Source of the DNA: CAISIP01 sp038247175
Lineage (GTDB): Bacteria; Pseudomonadota; Gammaproteobacteria; Burkholderiales; Burkholderiaceae_C
Assembly (NCBI GenBank): GCA_038247175.1
Contig: JBBRVD010000206.1
Span: forward strand, 1 to 6,590
DNA: 6,590 nucleotides
Direction: 5' to 3'
Both the position numbers and the translations under genes were made by a program. Shown piece by piece: positions 1 through 5,563 of the stretch (within the stretch, counting starts at the first letter, position 1; each line of letters opens with the position of its first letter). The notes under the pieces are model-generated. The model was not told the DNA's origin and searched no databases. It saw only the letters and a list, made by a program, of their open reading frames with translations.

Positions 1-251
1 GCGGTGCCTTCCTCCAGGGTCTGGAACGCGGACTGTACCGTGGGCAGGTAACCGCGGCCGATATCGGTGAGCTCCAGCCCGCGTGCGCGGCGGTGGAACA
101 ACTGCCGGCCGAGCGCGCTTTCCAGGCTCTTGATCTGCTGGCTCACAGCCGACTGCGTCATGTGCAGTTCCTGCGCCGCCTCGGTGAAACTGAGCGCGCG
201 CGCCGACGCCTCGAATGCGCGCAGCCAGTTCAGTGGTGGGAGTCGCGCCAT
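1..251 (-). CDS. LysR-family transcriptional regulator, GcvA-like (N-terminal part, runs off left edge)
   Basis: The minus strand from 251 encodes 83 codons of a LysR-type regulator, starting MARLPPLNWLRAFEASAR and then open to the window edge. Residues about 22-43 form the helix-turn-helix (FTEAAQELHMTQSAVSQQIK), followed by the wing with LGRQLF near 47-52 and LELTDIG near 59-65. The opening PPLNWLRAFEASAR and SFTEAA are typical of the GcvA branch (E. coli GcvA begins similarly). LysR proteins bind DNA as tetramers and respond to a small-molecule coinducer through a C-terminal domain, which is not in this window. The start is supported by AGGA at 260-257, five bases before the ATG; the other nearby upstream ATG (about 272) is out of frame. 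It diverges from the dehydrogenase/aldehyde dehydrogenase pair, so it is the natural candidate to control that pair and itself. The family call is secure; the ligand is unknown. Confidence 0.93.
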   Translation of the reverse strand, partial: MARLPPLNWLRAFEASARALSFTEAAQELHMTQSAVSQQIKSLESALGRQLFHRRARGLELTDIGRGYLPTVQSAFQTLEEGT

Positions 252-367
252 GGAATTCCTGGGTCGGGTGTCATGGTTGGGTCCGCCATCGGCCCCGCAA
301 GGCAGCGCCGGGGGCGGTGGTCGTGTCGGACCAGGCCGAATGGAGCATGGCTGAGAGCTGCCACTTC

Positions 368-404
368 ATCAGTCCTGCATCAGTCCTGCATTAGTTGGGC
401 TAAT
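368..404. promoter_or_regulatory. Phased half-site array, candidate binding region for the divergent LysR/GcvA-type regulator
   Basis: Two identical 11-base units (ATCAGTCCTGC) lie head to tail at 368-378 and 379-389. A degenerate third unit (ATTAGTTGGGC, 7 of 11 matches) follows at 390-400. The third unit also begins a perfect inverted repeat, ATTAG (390-394), five bases, CTAAT (400-404). This contains TTAG-N5-CTAA, a T-N11-A motif of the kind LysR proteins recognise. E. coli GcvA is known to recognise CTAAT. Here CTGAT, CTGAT and CTAAT occur on the minus strand at 11-base steps, then CTAAT on the plus strand 10 bases on, so all lie on roughly the same helix face. Sequence structure is directly seen; binding by the adjacent regulator is inferred. 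Confidence 0.6.
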
Positions 405-426
405 CCTACACCGCGTGATTGTGCAT

Positions 427-455
427 TTGTCCTGGCGCGGCGGTTCCGGCACACT
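427..455 (+). promoter_or_regulatory. Weak candidate sigma70-type promoter for the dehydrogenase/ALDH unit
   Basis: TTGTCC (427-432) and CACACT (450-455) are separated by 17 bases. Both boxes are poor matches, as is common for activator-dependent LysR targets. A start point about 462 would put the centre of the ATTAG-N5-CTAAT palindrome (397) at about -65, the usual position of the LysR recognition site. The call rests mainly on that geometry. Confidence 0.3.
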
Positions 456-465
456 GCGATTCGTC

Positions 466-505
466 ACCAACCTTCTGTTACCAGCCTTCTGCGACCAACC
501 TTCTT
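466..505 (+). repeat. Three tandem copies of a 12-base unit at 14-base period in the upstream region
   Basis: ACCAACCTTCTG (466-477), ACCAGCCTTCTG (480-491) and ACCAACCTTCTT (494-505) differ from one another at only one or two positions. They are separated by two-base spacers (TT, CG), giving an exact 14-base period. They lie 21 bases before the ATG at 527 and, if the proposed promoter is right, entirely in the 5' untranslated leader. A period of 14 is not a multiple of three, which argues that this stretch is not coding and that an in-frame TTG start at 419 is not used. Function unknown: possibly a protein or RNA-level regulatory site, or a small variable-number repeat. Confidence 0.85.
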
Positions 506-526
506 ATTACCGGCGGCGAAACATCC

Positions 527-1462
527 ATGAACAAGCAACCCTCCGACTTCACGATCGGCTTCATTGGCCTGGGCAACCTGGGCGAGCCCCTGTGCCACAG
601 TCTGGTCAGCAAGGGCTTCCGTGTCACCGTCACCGACCTGAACAAGGCCAACGCCCAGCGCCTGCTAGATGCCGGCGCCGCCTGGTCGGACGATATCGCT
701 GGTGTCTGCAAAGGCGCCACTGTCGTCATCACGGCGCTACCGTCGGTCGCGGCCTCGCGCAAGGTGGTTGAGGGCGCCGGTGGCGTGTTCGAACACCTGG
801 CGTCCGGCGGCACCTGGATCGAGATGAGCACCACCGATCTGAACGACCTGCAGCGGCTGCAGGACCTCGCCCAGGGCCTGGGCATCCGTGTGCTGGAATG
901 TCCGGTCACCGGTGGCGTGCACCTGGCACATTCGGGCAAGATCACGGTACTGGTCGGCGGCGAGCAGACGGTTTTCGACCAGGTCCGCCCGATTTTGCAG
1001 GCCATCGGCGGCGAGATCATCTACATGGGCAAGCTCGGCAACGCATCGGTGGTCAAGGTGGTCACCAACATGCTGGCCTTCATCCACCTGGTGGCCGCCG
1101 GCGAAGCAATGATGCTGCCGGCCAAGTACGGCGTCGACCCGGACGCGACCTGGCGCGCAATTCGCGCCAGCTCGGGCAACAGTTTCGTGCACGAAACCGA
1201 GTCCAAACTCGTGCTTTCGGGCAGCTACAACGTGAAATTCACGATGGACCTGGCTTGCAAGGACCTGGGCCTGGTGAACTCGATCGCCGAGAAACTCGGC
1301 GTACCGCTGGAGCTGGGCAGTCACACCCAGCAGATTTTCCGGCGCGCGCGCGGATTGTTCGGCTCGCAGGCGCAGTCGCCCGAGGTGGTGCGCATGATCG
1401 AACAGGCCTGCGCGCTGGAATTGCGCGCGCCGGGTTATCCGACCGAGCTGGTGGCCGAATAG
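527..1462 (+). CDS. NAD(P)-dependent beta-hydroxyacid dehydrogenase, 3-hydroxyisobutyrate dehydrogenase family
   Basis: The 311-residue protein has the usual length for this cytoplasmic oxidoreductase family (MmsB, GarR, GlxR and relatives), which interconverts beta-hydroxy-acids and semialdehydes. An N-terminal Rossmann fold is marked by GLGNLG at 14-19 with D37 after the second strand, which leans toward NAD (inference). Family motifs follow: MSTT at 100-103, the substrate-binding PVTGG at 126-130, the catalytic lysine K177 with N181 (KVVTN), and KDLGL at 245-249 in the C-terminal helical domain. All key residues are present. The ATG at 527 is chosen because the protein then begins just before the first Rossmann strand and because a non-triplet repeat lies upstream; its Shine-Dalgarno match is weak. 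The aldehyde dehydrogenase starts four bases after its stop, so the two are surely cotranscribed. The exact substrate cannot be read from the sequence; a semialdehyde reductase role is an alternative. Confidence 0.93.
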   Translation: MNKQPSDFTIGFIGLGNLGEPLCHSLVSKGFRVTVTDLNKANAQRLLDAGAAWSDDIAGVCKGATVVITALPSVAASRKVVEGAGGVFEHLASGGTWIEMSTTDLNDLQRLQDLAQGLGIRVLECPVTGGVHLAHSGKITVLVGGEQTVFDQVRPILQAIGGEIIYMGKLGNASVVKVVTNMLAFIHLVAAGEAMMLPAKYGVDPDATWRAIRASSGNSFVHETESKLVLSGSYNVKFTMDLACKDLGLVNSIAEKLGVPLELGSHTQQIFRRARGLFGSQAQSPEVVRMIEQACALELRAPGYPTELVAE

Positions 1463-1466
1463 CGCA

Positions 1467-2975
1467 ATGGCAAAGCCGACACCCCTGAGCCGCGACGACT
1501 GGCAAAGCCGGGCCGCAGCACTGCGGCCGGAAGGCCGACACTTCATCGACGGGCAACTGCTGGCGGCGCGCTCGGGCGCGAGCTTTGAATGCATCAACCC
1601 GGCCACCGGCGCAGTCCTGGCACGGGTCGCCCAGGGCGACGCGTCCGACATCGACCTGGCGGTTTCCAGCGCCCAGGCGGCATGGGCCGATCGGCGCTGG
1701 CGCGGACTGCCGCCGCGCCAGCGCATGGACGTGCTGCTGCGTTTCGCCGCCGTGGTCGAACATCACGCCGACGAGCTCGCGCTGCTCGACACGCTGGACA
1801 TGGGCAAGCCCATCAGCGACGTGATCAACATCGACCTGCCCGAGGTGCTGCGCACGATCCGTTATTTCGCCGAATGCATCGACAAGATCGAAGGAGCGGT
1901 GACGCATACGGCGCCAGGTTCGCTGCACATGATCGTGCATGAGCCGCTGGGCGTGGTCGGCGCGATCTCGCCGTGGAACTACCCGATGCTGATGGCGATC
2001 TGGAAGGTTGCGCCGGCACTGGCAGCAGGCAACTGCGTCGTGCTCAAGCCGTCGGAGCTGGCGCCGCTCAGCTGCGTGCGCCTGGCCCAACTGTTCCTGG
2101 AAGCGGGCGGGCCGGCAGGCGTTTTCAACGTGGTCAACGGCCTGGGGCCGCAGGCCGGCAAGGCACTGGCACTGCATCCGGACGTGGCCAAGCTGACCTT
2201 CACCGGCTCGACCGCGGTGGGCAAACTGCTGCTCGCGTATGCCGGGCAATCGAACATGAAACGGGTTGCACTGGAGACCGGCGGCAAGAGCCCGCAGATC
2301 TTCTTCGACGACCTGTACGACCTGGACGCTGCGGTGGACCGCGCGATCGGCGGTATCTACGACAACGCCGGGCAGGTTTGCAATGCCGGTTCGCGGCTGC
2401 TGGTGCAACGCGGCATCCACGACGCGTTCGTGGCACGTTTCGTCGAACGCACCGAACCGCTGTACCGGCCGGGCGATCCGCTGGACCCGGCCACCACGAT
2501 GGGCCCGGTTGTCGGTGACGCGCACCGGGGCAAGGTGCTGGGGCATATCGCCCGCGCACGCGAGCAAGGTGCCCACCTGGCGATGGGTGGCGCCGGCGCG
2601 GTGGTGCCGGACACCGGCGCCTTCGTCGCGCCAACCCTGTTTACCGCCAGCGCGATCAACATGGACATCAACCGGGAGGAGGTGTTCGGTCCGGTCGCGT
2701 CGCTGATGGTGTTCGATACCGAAGACGAGGCTGTCGCGCTGGCCAACGACTCGGTCTACGGCCTGGCGGCTGCAGTCTGGACCGCCGACCTGAAACGCGC
2801 GCACCGCTGCACAGGTACGCTCGAAGCCGGCGTGGTCTGGGTCAACTGCTTCGGCGATGGCGACATGACGCAACCGTTCGGCGGCTACAAGCAGTCGGGC
2901 AATTCACGCGACAAGCACGTCAACAGCCTGCTGTCGTACATGCAATCGAAGTCGGCCTGGTTTTCACTGAGCTGA
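1467..2975 (+). CDS. NAD-dependent aldehyde dehydrogenase, PuuC-like
   Basis: The 502-residue protein is a full-length cytoplasmic aldehyde dehydrogenase oxidising an aldehyde to the acid with NAD. Visible landmarks are PWNYP with the oxyanion asparagine N171, LKPSE with the coenzyme-binding K194, FTGS near 244-247, LETGGKSP with the general base E270, GQVCNAGSR with the nucleophile C305, and EEVFGPV with E405. Having E270 separates it from CoA-acylating methylmalonate-semialdehyde dehydrogenases, which lack that glutamate, so the product should be a free acid. The overall layout, with an N-terminal lead of about 25 residues and the ending GDMTQPFGGYKQSGNSRDK, strongly resembles E. coli PuuC (gamma-glutamyl-gamma-aminobutyraldehyde dehydrogenase) and broad-substrate relatives. 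No other Puu gene is nearby, so putrescine catabolism is not implied. Four bases separate it from the upstream dehydrogenase and the Shine-Dalgarno is weak, suggesting translational coupling. It may oxidise the semialdehyde made by that enzyme (inference). Confidence 0.95.
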   Translation: MAKPTPLSRDDWQSRAAALRPEGRHFIDGQLLAARSGASFECINPATGAVLARVAQGDASDIDLAVSSAQAAWADRRWRGLPPRQRMDVLLRFAAVVEHHADELALLDTLDMGKPISDVINIDLPEVLRTIRYFAECIDKIEGAVTHTAPGSLHMIVHEPLGVVGAISPWNYPMLMAIWKVAPALAAGNCVVLKPSELAPLSCVRLAQLFLEAGGPAGVFNVVNGLGPQAGKALALHPDVAKLTFTGSTAVGKLLLAYAGQSNMKRVALETGGKSPQIFFDDLYDLDAAVDRAIGGIYDNAGQVCNAGSRLLVQRGIHDAFVARFVERTEPLYRPGDPLDPATTMGPVVGDAHRGKVLGHIARAREQGAHLAMGGAGAVVPDTGAFVAPTLFTASAINMDINREEVFGPVASLMVFDTEDEAVALANDSVYGLAAAVWTADLKRAHRCTGTLEAGVVWVNCFGDGDMTQPFGGYKQSGNSRDKHVNSLLSYMQSKSAWFSLS

Positions 2976-2995
2976 AAAGAGCGTCGCCAAGTTCG

Positions 2996-3027
2996 ATGAT
3001 GTTTGATGTGATAGCATCAAACATCAT
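2996..3027. promoter_or_regulatory. Perfect 13-base inverted repeat, candidate vapBC operator
   Basis: ATGATGTTTGATG (2996-3008) and CATCAAACATCAT (3015-3027) are exact reverse complements around a six-base spacer TGATAG (3009-3014). The repeat ends 17 bases before the vapB start codon. Ribbon-helix-helix antitoxins with their toxins bind palindromes overlapping their own promoter, so this is the expected place for autorepression. No clear -35/-10 pair is visible; the spacer TGTGATAGC may be a weak extended -10. It could also form an RNA hairpin but lacks a T-run, so a terminator role for the upstream gene is less likely. Confidence 0.75.
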
Positions 3028-3044
3028 TGCTGGGACGAAGCTCG

Positions 3045-3317
3045 ATGCGAACCACGCTGGACATTGCAGATGACGTGCTGTTTGCCGCCAGGGAACTGGC
3101 GCAGCGCGAAAAAAAATCGGTTGGCGCCGTGATCAGCGAGCTGGCGCGCCAGGCCTTTGCCCAACCACGCGCAAACACCGGCACCATCGCGGGCGGCGGA
3201 AAATCACCTCATGCCGCAGAGCCGCTTGCGGCGTATGGCATCGAGCCACTGCCCGCGCGCGGTGGCATCGTCAGCAATGAACTGATCGACCGATTGCGCG
3301 ATGCCGAAGGGGTCTGA
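3045..3317 (+). CDS. vapB: Type II antitoxin, ribbon-helix-helix, VapB-like
   Basis: The 90-residue protein begins MRTTLDIADDVLFAARELAQ, the pattern of an RHH/Arc-type antitoxin: a short DNA-contacting strand at 2-6, helix A at about 9-22 and helix B at about 25-38 (SVGAVISELARQAF). A polar linker (about 40-60) leads to the C-terminal toxin-binding tail GIEPLPARGGIVSNELIDRL, which is typical of antitoxins paired with this VapC subgroup. It should neutralise the downstream toxin and, with it, bind the inverted repeat just upstream. The ATG at 3045 is preferred over a TTG at 3027 because the family begins MRTTLDI and the TTG overlaps the operator arm; the Shine-Dalgarno (GGGACGAAG) is modest. 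Its stop overlaps the vapC start by one base (TGATG), typical of coupled antitoxin-toxin translation. I am confident of the family; the gene name follows from the PIN-domain partner. Confidence 0.9.
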   Translation: MRTTLDIADDVLFAARELAQREKKSVGAVISELARQAFAQPRANTGTIAGGGKSPHAAEPLAAYGIEPLPARGGIVSNELIDRLRDAEGV

Positions 3318-3745
3318 TGCGCGCCTTGCTCGACATCAATATCCTGATTGCACTGCACGACCGCGACCATGTACACCACCGGCGCGCCGGTGACTGGCTC
3401 GCCGCCAACATCGAGCACGGCTGGGCCAGCTGTCCACTCACACAAAACGGCTGCCTGCGCATCATGAGCCAGAGCGCCTATCCGAACGCGCAGCCACTGT
3501 CGATACTGGTTCCCATGTTGCAAAGCGCAACCGGGCACGCACGACACCTGTTCTGGCACGACGACATCAGCGCACTGGACGCGCACTGCTTTCACCATCC
3601 GCATATCCATGGTGCGCGTCAATTGACCGATCTGTATCTGCTGGCGCTGGCAGTACGCAATGACGGAAGGCTCGTGAGCTTCGATCAGCGGATCCCGCTG
3701 AGTGCCGTGGCCGGTGCGCAGGCCCGGCATCTGGTGACGCTGTAG
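3317..3745 (+). CDS. vapC: Type II toxin, PIN-domain ribonuclease, VapC-like
   Basis: The 142-residue protein is a single PIN domain, a magnesium-dependent endoribonuclease that typically cleaves tRNA or rRNA and halts growth when freed from its antitoxin. Acidic landmarks are D6 (MRALLDIN), D105 (QLTDLYLLALAV) and D123 (SFDQR). The block CPLTQNGCLRIMS (39-51) is characteristic of a subgroup common in Proteobacteria, actinobacteria and others; position 43, glutamate in some relatives, is glutamine here. The length is normal and the reading frame intact, so the toxin should be functional. The start codon overlaps the vapB stop by one base. It ends 46 bases before the convergent mscS gene, with a GC-rich hairpin between. 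The pair has no functional relation to its metabolic neighbours that I can see and may be an acquired cassette. Confidence 0.92.
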   Translation: MRALLDINILIALHDRDHVHHRRAGDWLAANIEHGWASCPLTQNGCLRIMSQSAYPNAQPLSILVPMLQSATGHARHLFWHDDISALDAHCFHHPHIHGARQLTDLYLLALAVRNDGRLVSFDQRIPLSAVAGAQARHLVTL

Positions 3746-3753
3746 CGACTCTC

Positions 3754-3786
3754 GTGCGCGTCGCCACGGCGCGGTGGCGCGCGCGC
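3754..3786. terminator. GC-rich hairpin between convergent vapC and mscS, possible bidirectional terminator
   Basis: CGCCAC (3762-3767) pairs with GTGGCG (3774-3779) around a six-base loop. With T3761 bulged, a second block of seven pairs continues (3754-3760 with 3780-3786, one of them G-U). The stem fills most of the 46-base gap between two converging genes, the expected spot for a terminator. Neither side has a T-run, so it is not a classical intrinsic terminator and may only block RNA decay or help Rho-dependent ending. Confidence 0.45.
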
Positions 3787-3791
3787 CCTGT

Positions 3792-4637
3792 TCAGGTGTT
3801 CGGTGGGCCCGCCTGCCCGAGCAGATGCACCTCCCGCTGCGGGAACGGAATGCTGATGCCGCCGGCCTCCAGCGCCACCTTGCATCGCTGCACCAGTTCG
3901 AGCTGGGTCATCCACCAATCGGCACGCATGGTCCAGACCCGGAACAGGATGTTGACCGAACTGTCTCCGAGCGAGTCGACGATGATCAGCGGCGCGGGCT
4001 CCTTCAGGATCCGCGGCTCCTGGGCGACGATCTTTCTGAGAATGGCCAGCGCGGCGTCGATGTCATCGCCATAACCGATGCCGTAATGCGTGTCCACACG
4101 CCGGATGTCCTGGTCGGTGACCGAGTAGTTGATGATGGTCTGGCCCCAGATCCGGGAGTTGGGCAGGAAGGCGGTCGGACCGTCGGGCTGGTGCGCCTTG
4201 CAGATGAAGAAGCCCAATTGGTCGATGATGTAGACGTCGCCGTCGACCTTGACCGCGTCGCCGATCTTGAACGGCCGGAACGCCAGGATCATGACGCCGG
4301 CAGCGACATTGCTCAGGGTTCCCTGCAGCGCCAGGCCGATCGCCAGGCCGGCTGCGCCCAGCACCGCGATCAGGCTGGTGGTCTGCACGCCAAACCGGCT
4401 GAGCACCGCAATCACGGTGAACACCATGACGGCGACACGCACGATCTTGCCCGGCAAGGGGTGGAACACCGGATCGATCCTGGCGGTCTTCGTGATCGCA
4501 CGCGTCGTCGCGCGCCCGAGCCAGCTGGCGGCGGTGAAACCGACGACAAGGGTGACGATGGCGCCCAGCACATTCATGCCATAGGTCGCCAGCACGGCGG
4601 TCAATTGGGTGGTGAGTGGCTCGAGGTAGTCATTCAT
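3792..4637 (-). CDS. mscS: Small-conductance mechanosensitive channel, MscS family
   Basis: The 281-residue protein is close to E. coli MscS (286) in length and layout. It is an inner-membrane heptameric channel that opens under membrane tension and releases osmolytes on hypo-osmotic shock. Predicted membrane helices lie at about 22-41, 64-81 and 88-118. The third, pore-lining helix carries the hallmark IAVLGAAGLAIGLALQGTLSN; L98 and L102 match the E. coli gate leucines L105 and L109, and FRPF at 120-123 begins the cytoplasmic beta domain. The segment from about 134 to 170 (YIIDQLGFFICKAHQPDG) departs from E. coli MscS, while NSRI and NYS remain. Starts at 4637, 4646 and 4658 are all in frame; 4637 fits the family N-terminus, but 4658 has the best upstream AGG. 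Longer extension to 4913 would run into the GntR gene. It follows gntR by about 100 bases in the same direction; cotranscription is possible. Confidence 0.93.
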   Translation of the reverse strand: MNDYLEPLTTQLTAVLATYGMNVLGAIVTLVVGFTAASWLGRATTRAITKTARIDPVFHPLPGKIVRVAVMVFTVIAVLSRFGVQTTSLIAVLGAAGLAIGLALQGTLSNVAAGVMILAFRPFKIGDAVKVDGDVYIIDQLGFFICKAHQPDGPTAFLPNSRIWGQTIINYSVTDQDIRRVDTHYGIGYGDDIDAALAILRKIVAQEPRILKEPAPLIIVDSLGDSSVNILFRVWTMRADWWMTQLELVQRCKVALEAGGISIPFPQREVHLLGQAGPPNT

Positions 4638-4702
4638 CCGAACCATGATAACGGCCATGATTGCCTGAGCGGGGCGGGTGCCTTGTGCAGGCCACGCCAG
4701 CG

Positions 4703-4734
4703 ACCTGCGTGCTTCGGATCCCGTGCGCGCAGGT
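4703..4734. other. Inverted repeat in the gntR-mscS gap, possible weak terminator
   Basis: ACCTGCG (4703-4709) and CGCAGGT (4728-4734) are perfect complements with an 18-base interior that can pair two bases further. It sits 28 bases beyond the gntR stop on the minus strand and is not followed by a T-run in that direction. It could attenuate read-through from gntR into mscS, but the long loop makes it a weak candidate. Confidence 0.3.
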
Positions 4735-4761
4735 TTGGCAGGGCGTGAACGAGCGCTGCCG

Positions 4762-5550
4762 TCAGCCGTGCGACGCAACCGCCTGTCGGCTCTCGAAAAA
4801 CTGCCGCATTGCCATCTCCGTGGCGCCGATGTGGCGTGCGAGCAGTTCGCATGCCAGTGCCGTGTCACGCCGCAGCACCGCATCGGTGATGGCCGCGTGT
4901 TCGGCCACGACATCGCGCACCTGTGCAGCGGCCTCCTTGTGGTGCAGGATACGGATCGTGCGGTAACGCTCGGCCTGGTCGACCAGCTGGTTATGCAGGC
5001 GCAGCAACCACTGTGAGCCGCAACCGGCTATCAGCGTGCGGTGAAAGGCACGATGGCGTTGTTCCCACAATTTGCCCGCCTCGACATCGGTCGCACCCTG
5101 CGGCAACGGCGTGCGCGCCAGCAGATGGTTGGCCGCAATGACCTGCGCCTCCCAGGCCGCGTCTCCGCGCGCGATTGCCTGCGTCAATGCGGCAGTGTCG
5201 AGCGCCTTGCGCGCCAGCGTCTGATCCTGCAGGTCGGCCAGCGAGACCGGCGCCACGACAAAACCGCGTTGCCCTTGCGCCAGCACCAGGCCCTCGGTGG
5301 ACAGGCGCAACAAGGCCTCGCGCAGCGGACTCAGCCCCAGGCCATAACGTTGCTGCAACTGGTTGATCCGCAGCCGCGCCTCGGGTGCCAGCCGGCCGTT
5401 GAGGATGTCGTCGCGCAGCTGGCGAAACGCCCGCTCGGCCAATGTCGTATCGCCATCGCCATCCGTCGTGGGCGCGCCGCGTGCATCAGGCGCAGGCACA
5501 CCGCGCGCGTGCTGCGCGATGGGTTCTGGTGCGTTCGAGTGCTGTTTCAT
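4762..5550 (-). CDS. GntR-family regulator, FCD (FadR C-terminal) subfamily, CsiR/GlaR-like
   Basis: The 262-residue protein has a winged helix-turn-helix at about 36-101 (LRINQLQQRYGLGLSPLREALLRL, then GQRGFVV as the wing) and a helical FCD ligand domain at about 107-250. Candidate metal ligands are H166, H170, H218 and H240; the 22-residue spacing of the last pair matches FCD proteins, which usually bind carboxylates through a metal. Runs such as RHRAFHRTLIAGCGSQWLL resemble E. coli CsiR/GlaR, which represses glutarate and GABA catabolism genes. The first 35 residues are an unusual Ala/Pro/Asp-rich tail absent from CsiR. The only ATG before the DNA-binding domain is at 5550; a GTG at 5574 overlaps the predicted -10, and a TTG at codon 37 would remove the tail. 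It diverges from the TRAP gene and probably represses it, being released by the imported acid (inference). Confidence 0.93.
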   Translation of the reverse strand: MKQHSNAPEPIAQHARGVPAPDARGAPTTDGDGDTTLAERAFRQLRDDILNGRLAPEARLRINQLQQRYGLGLSPLREALLRLSTEGLVLAQGQRGFVVAPVSLADLQDQTLARKALDTAALTQAIARGDAAWEAQVIAANHLLARTPLPQGATDVEAGKLWEQRHRAFHRTLIAGCGSQWLLRLHNQLVDQAERYRTIRILHHKEAAAQVRDVVAEHAAITDAVLRRDTALACELLARHIGATEMAMRQFFESRQAVASHG

Positions 5551-5563
5551 GACGCGAGCGCAA

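Noticed and set aside
67..354. Plus-strand open frames over the left edge (67-354 and 93-530)
   Set aside because: They are antisense to the LysR helix-turn-helix and then run through non-coding divergent sequence with no ribosome site or domain.
419..526. Upstream TTG start extending the hydroxyacid dehydrogenase by 36 codons
   Set aside because: The extension crosses the 14-base non-triplet repeats, its translation is unlike the family, and the ATG at 527 gives the normal N-terminus just before the Rossmann glycines.
737..1726. Minus-strand open frame of 329 codons across the hydroxyacid dehydrogenase and ALDH start
   Set aside because: It spans two real genes antisense, has the same biased composition, and no family motif.
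1239..2873. Long open frame of 544 codons on the minus strand opposite the aldehyde dehydrogenase
   Set aside because: It is the antisense shadow of a gene with all catalytic motifs intact. Its translation is rich in His, Arg, Ala and Gln with no recognisable domain, as expected in high-GC DNA.
3774..4748. Plus-strand open frame of 324 codons opposite mscS
   Set aside because: It is antisense to a clear MscS protein. The Asp/His/Arg-rich product with HGEHHDGDTHD-like runs is the mirror of membrane-protein codons rather than a real metal-binding protein.
4659..4913. Extension of mscS to a start at 4913
   Set aside because: It would overlap the 3' part of gntR and add Arg/Ser-rich sequence foreign to MscS; starts at 4637-4658 are adequate.
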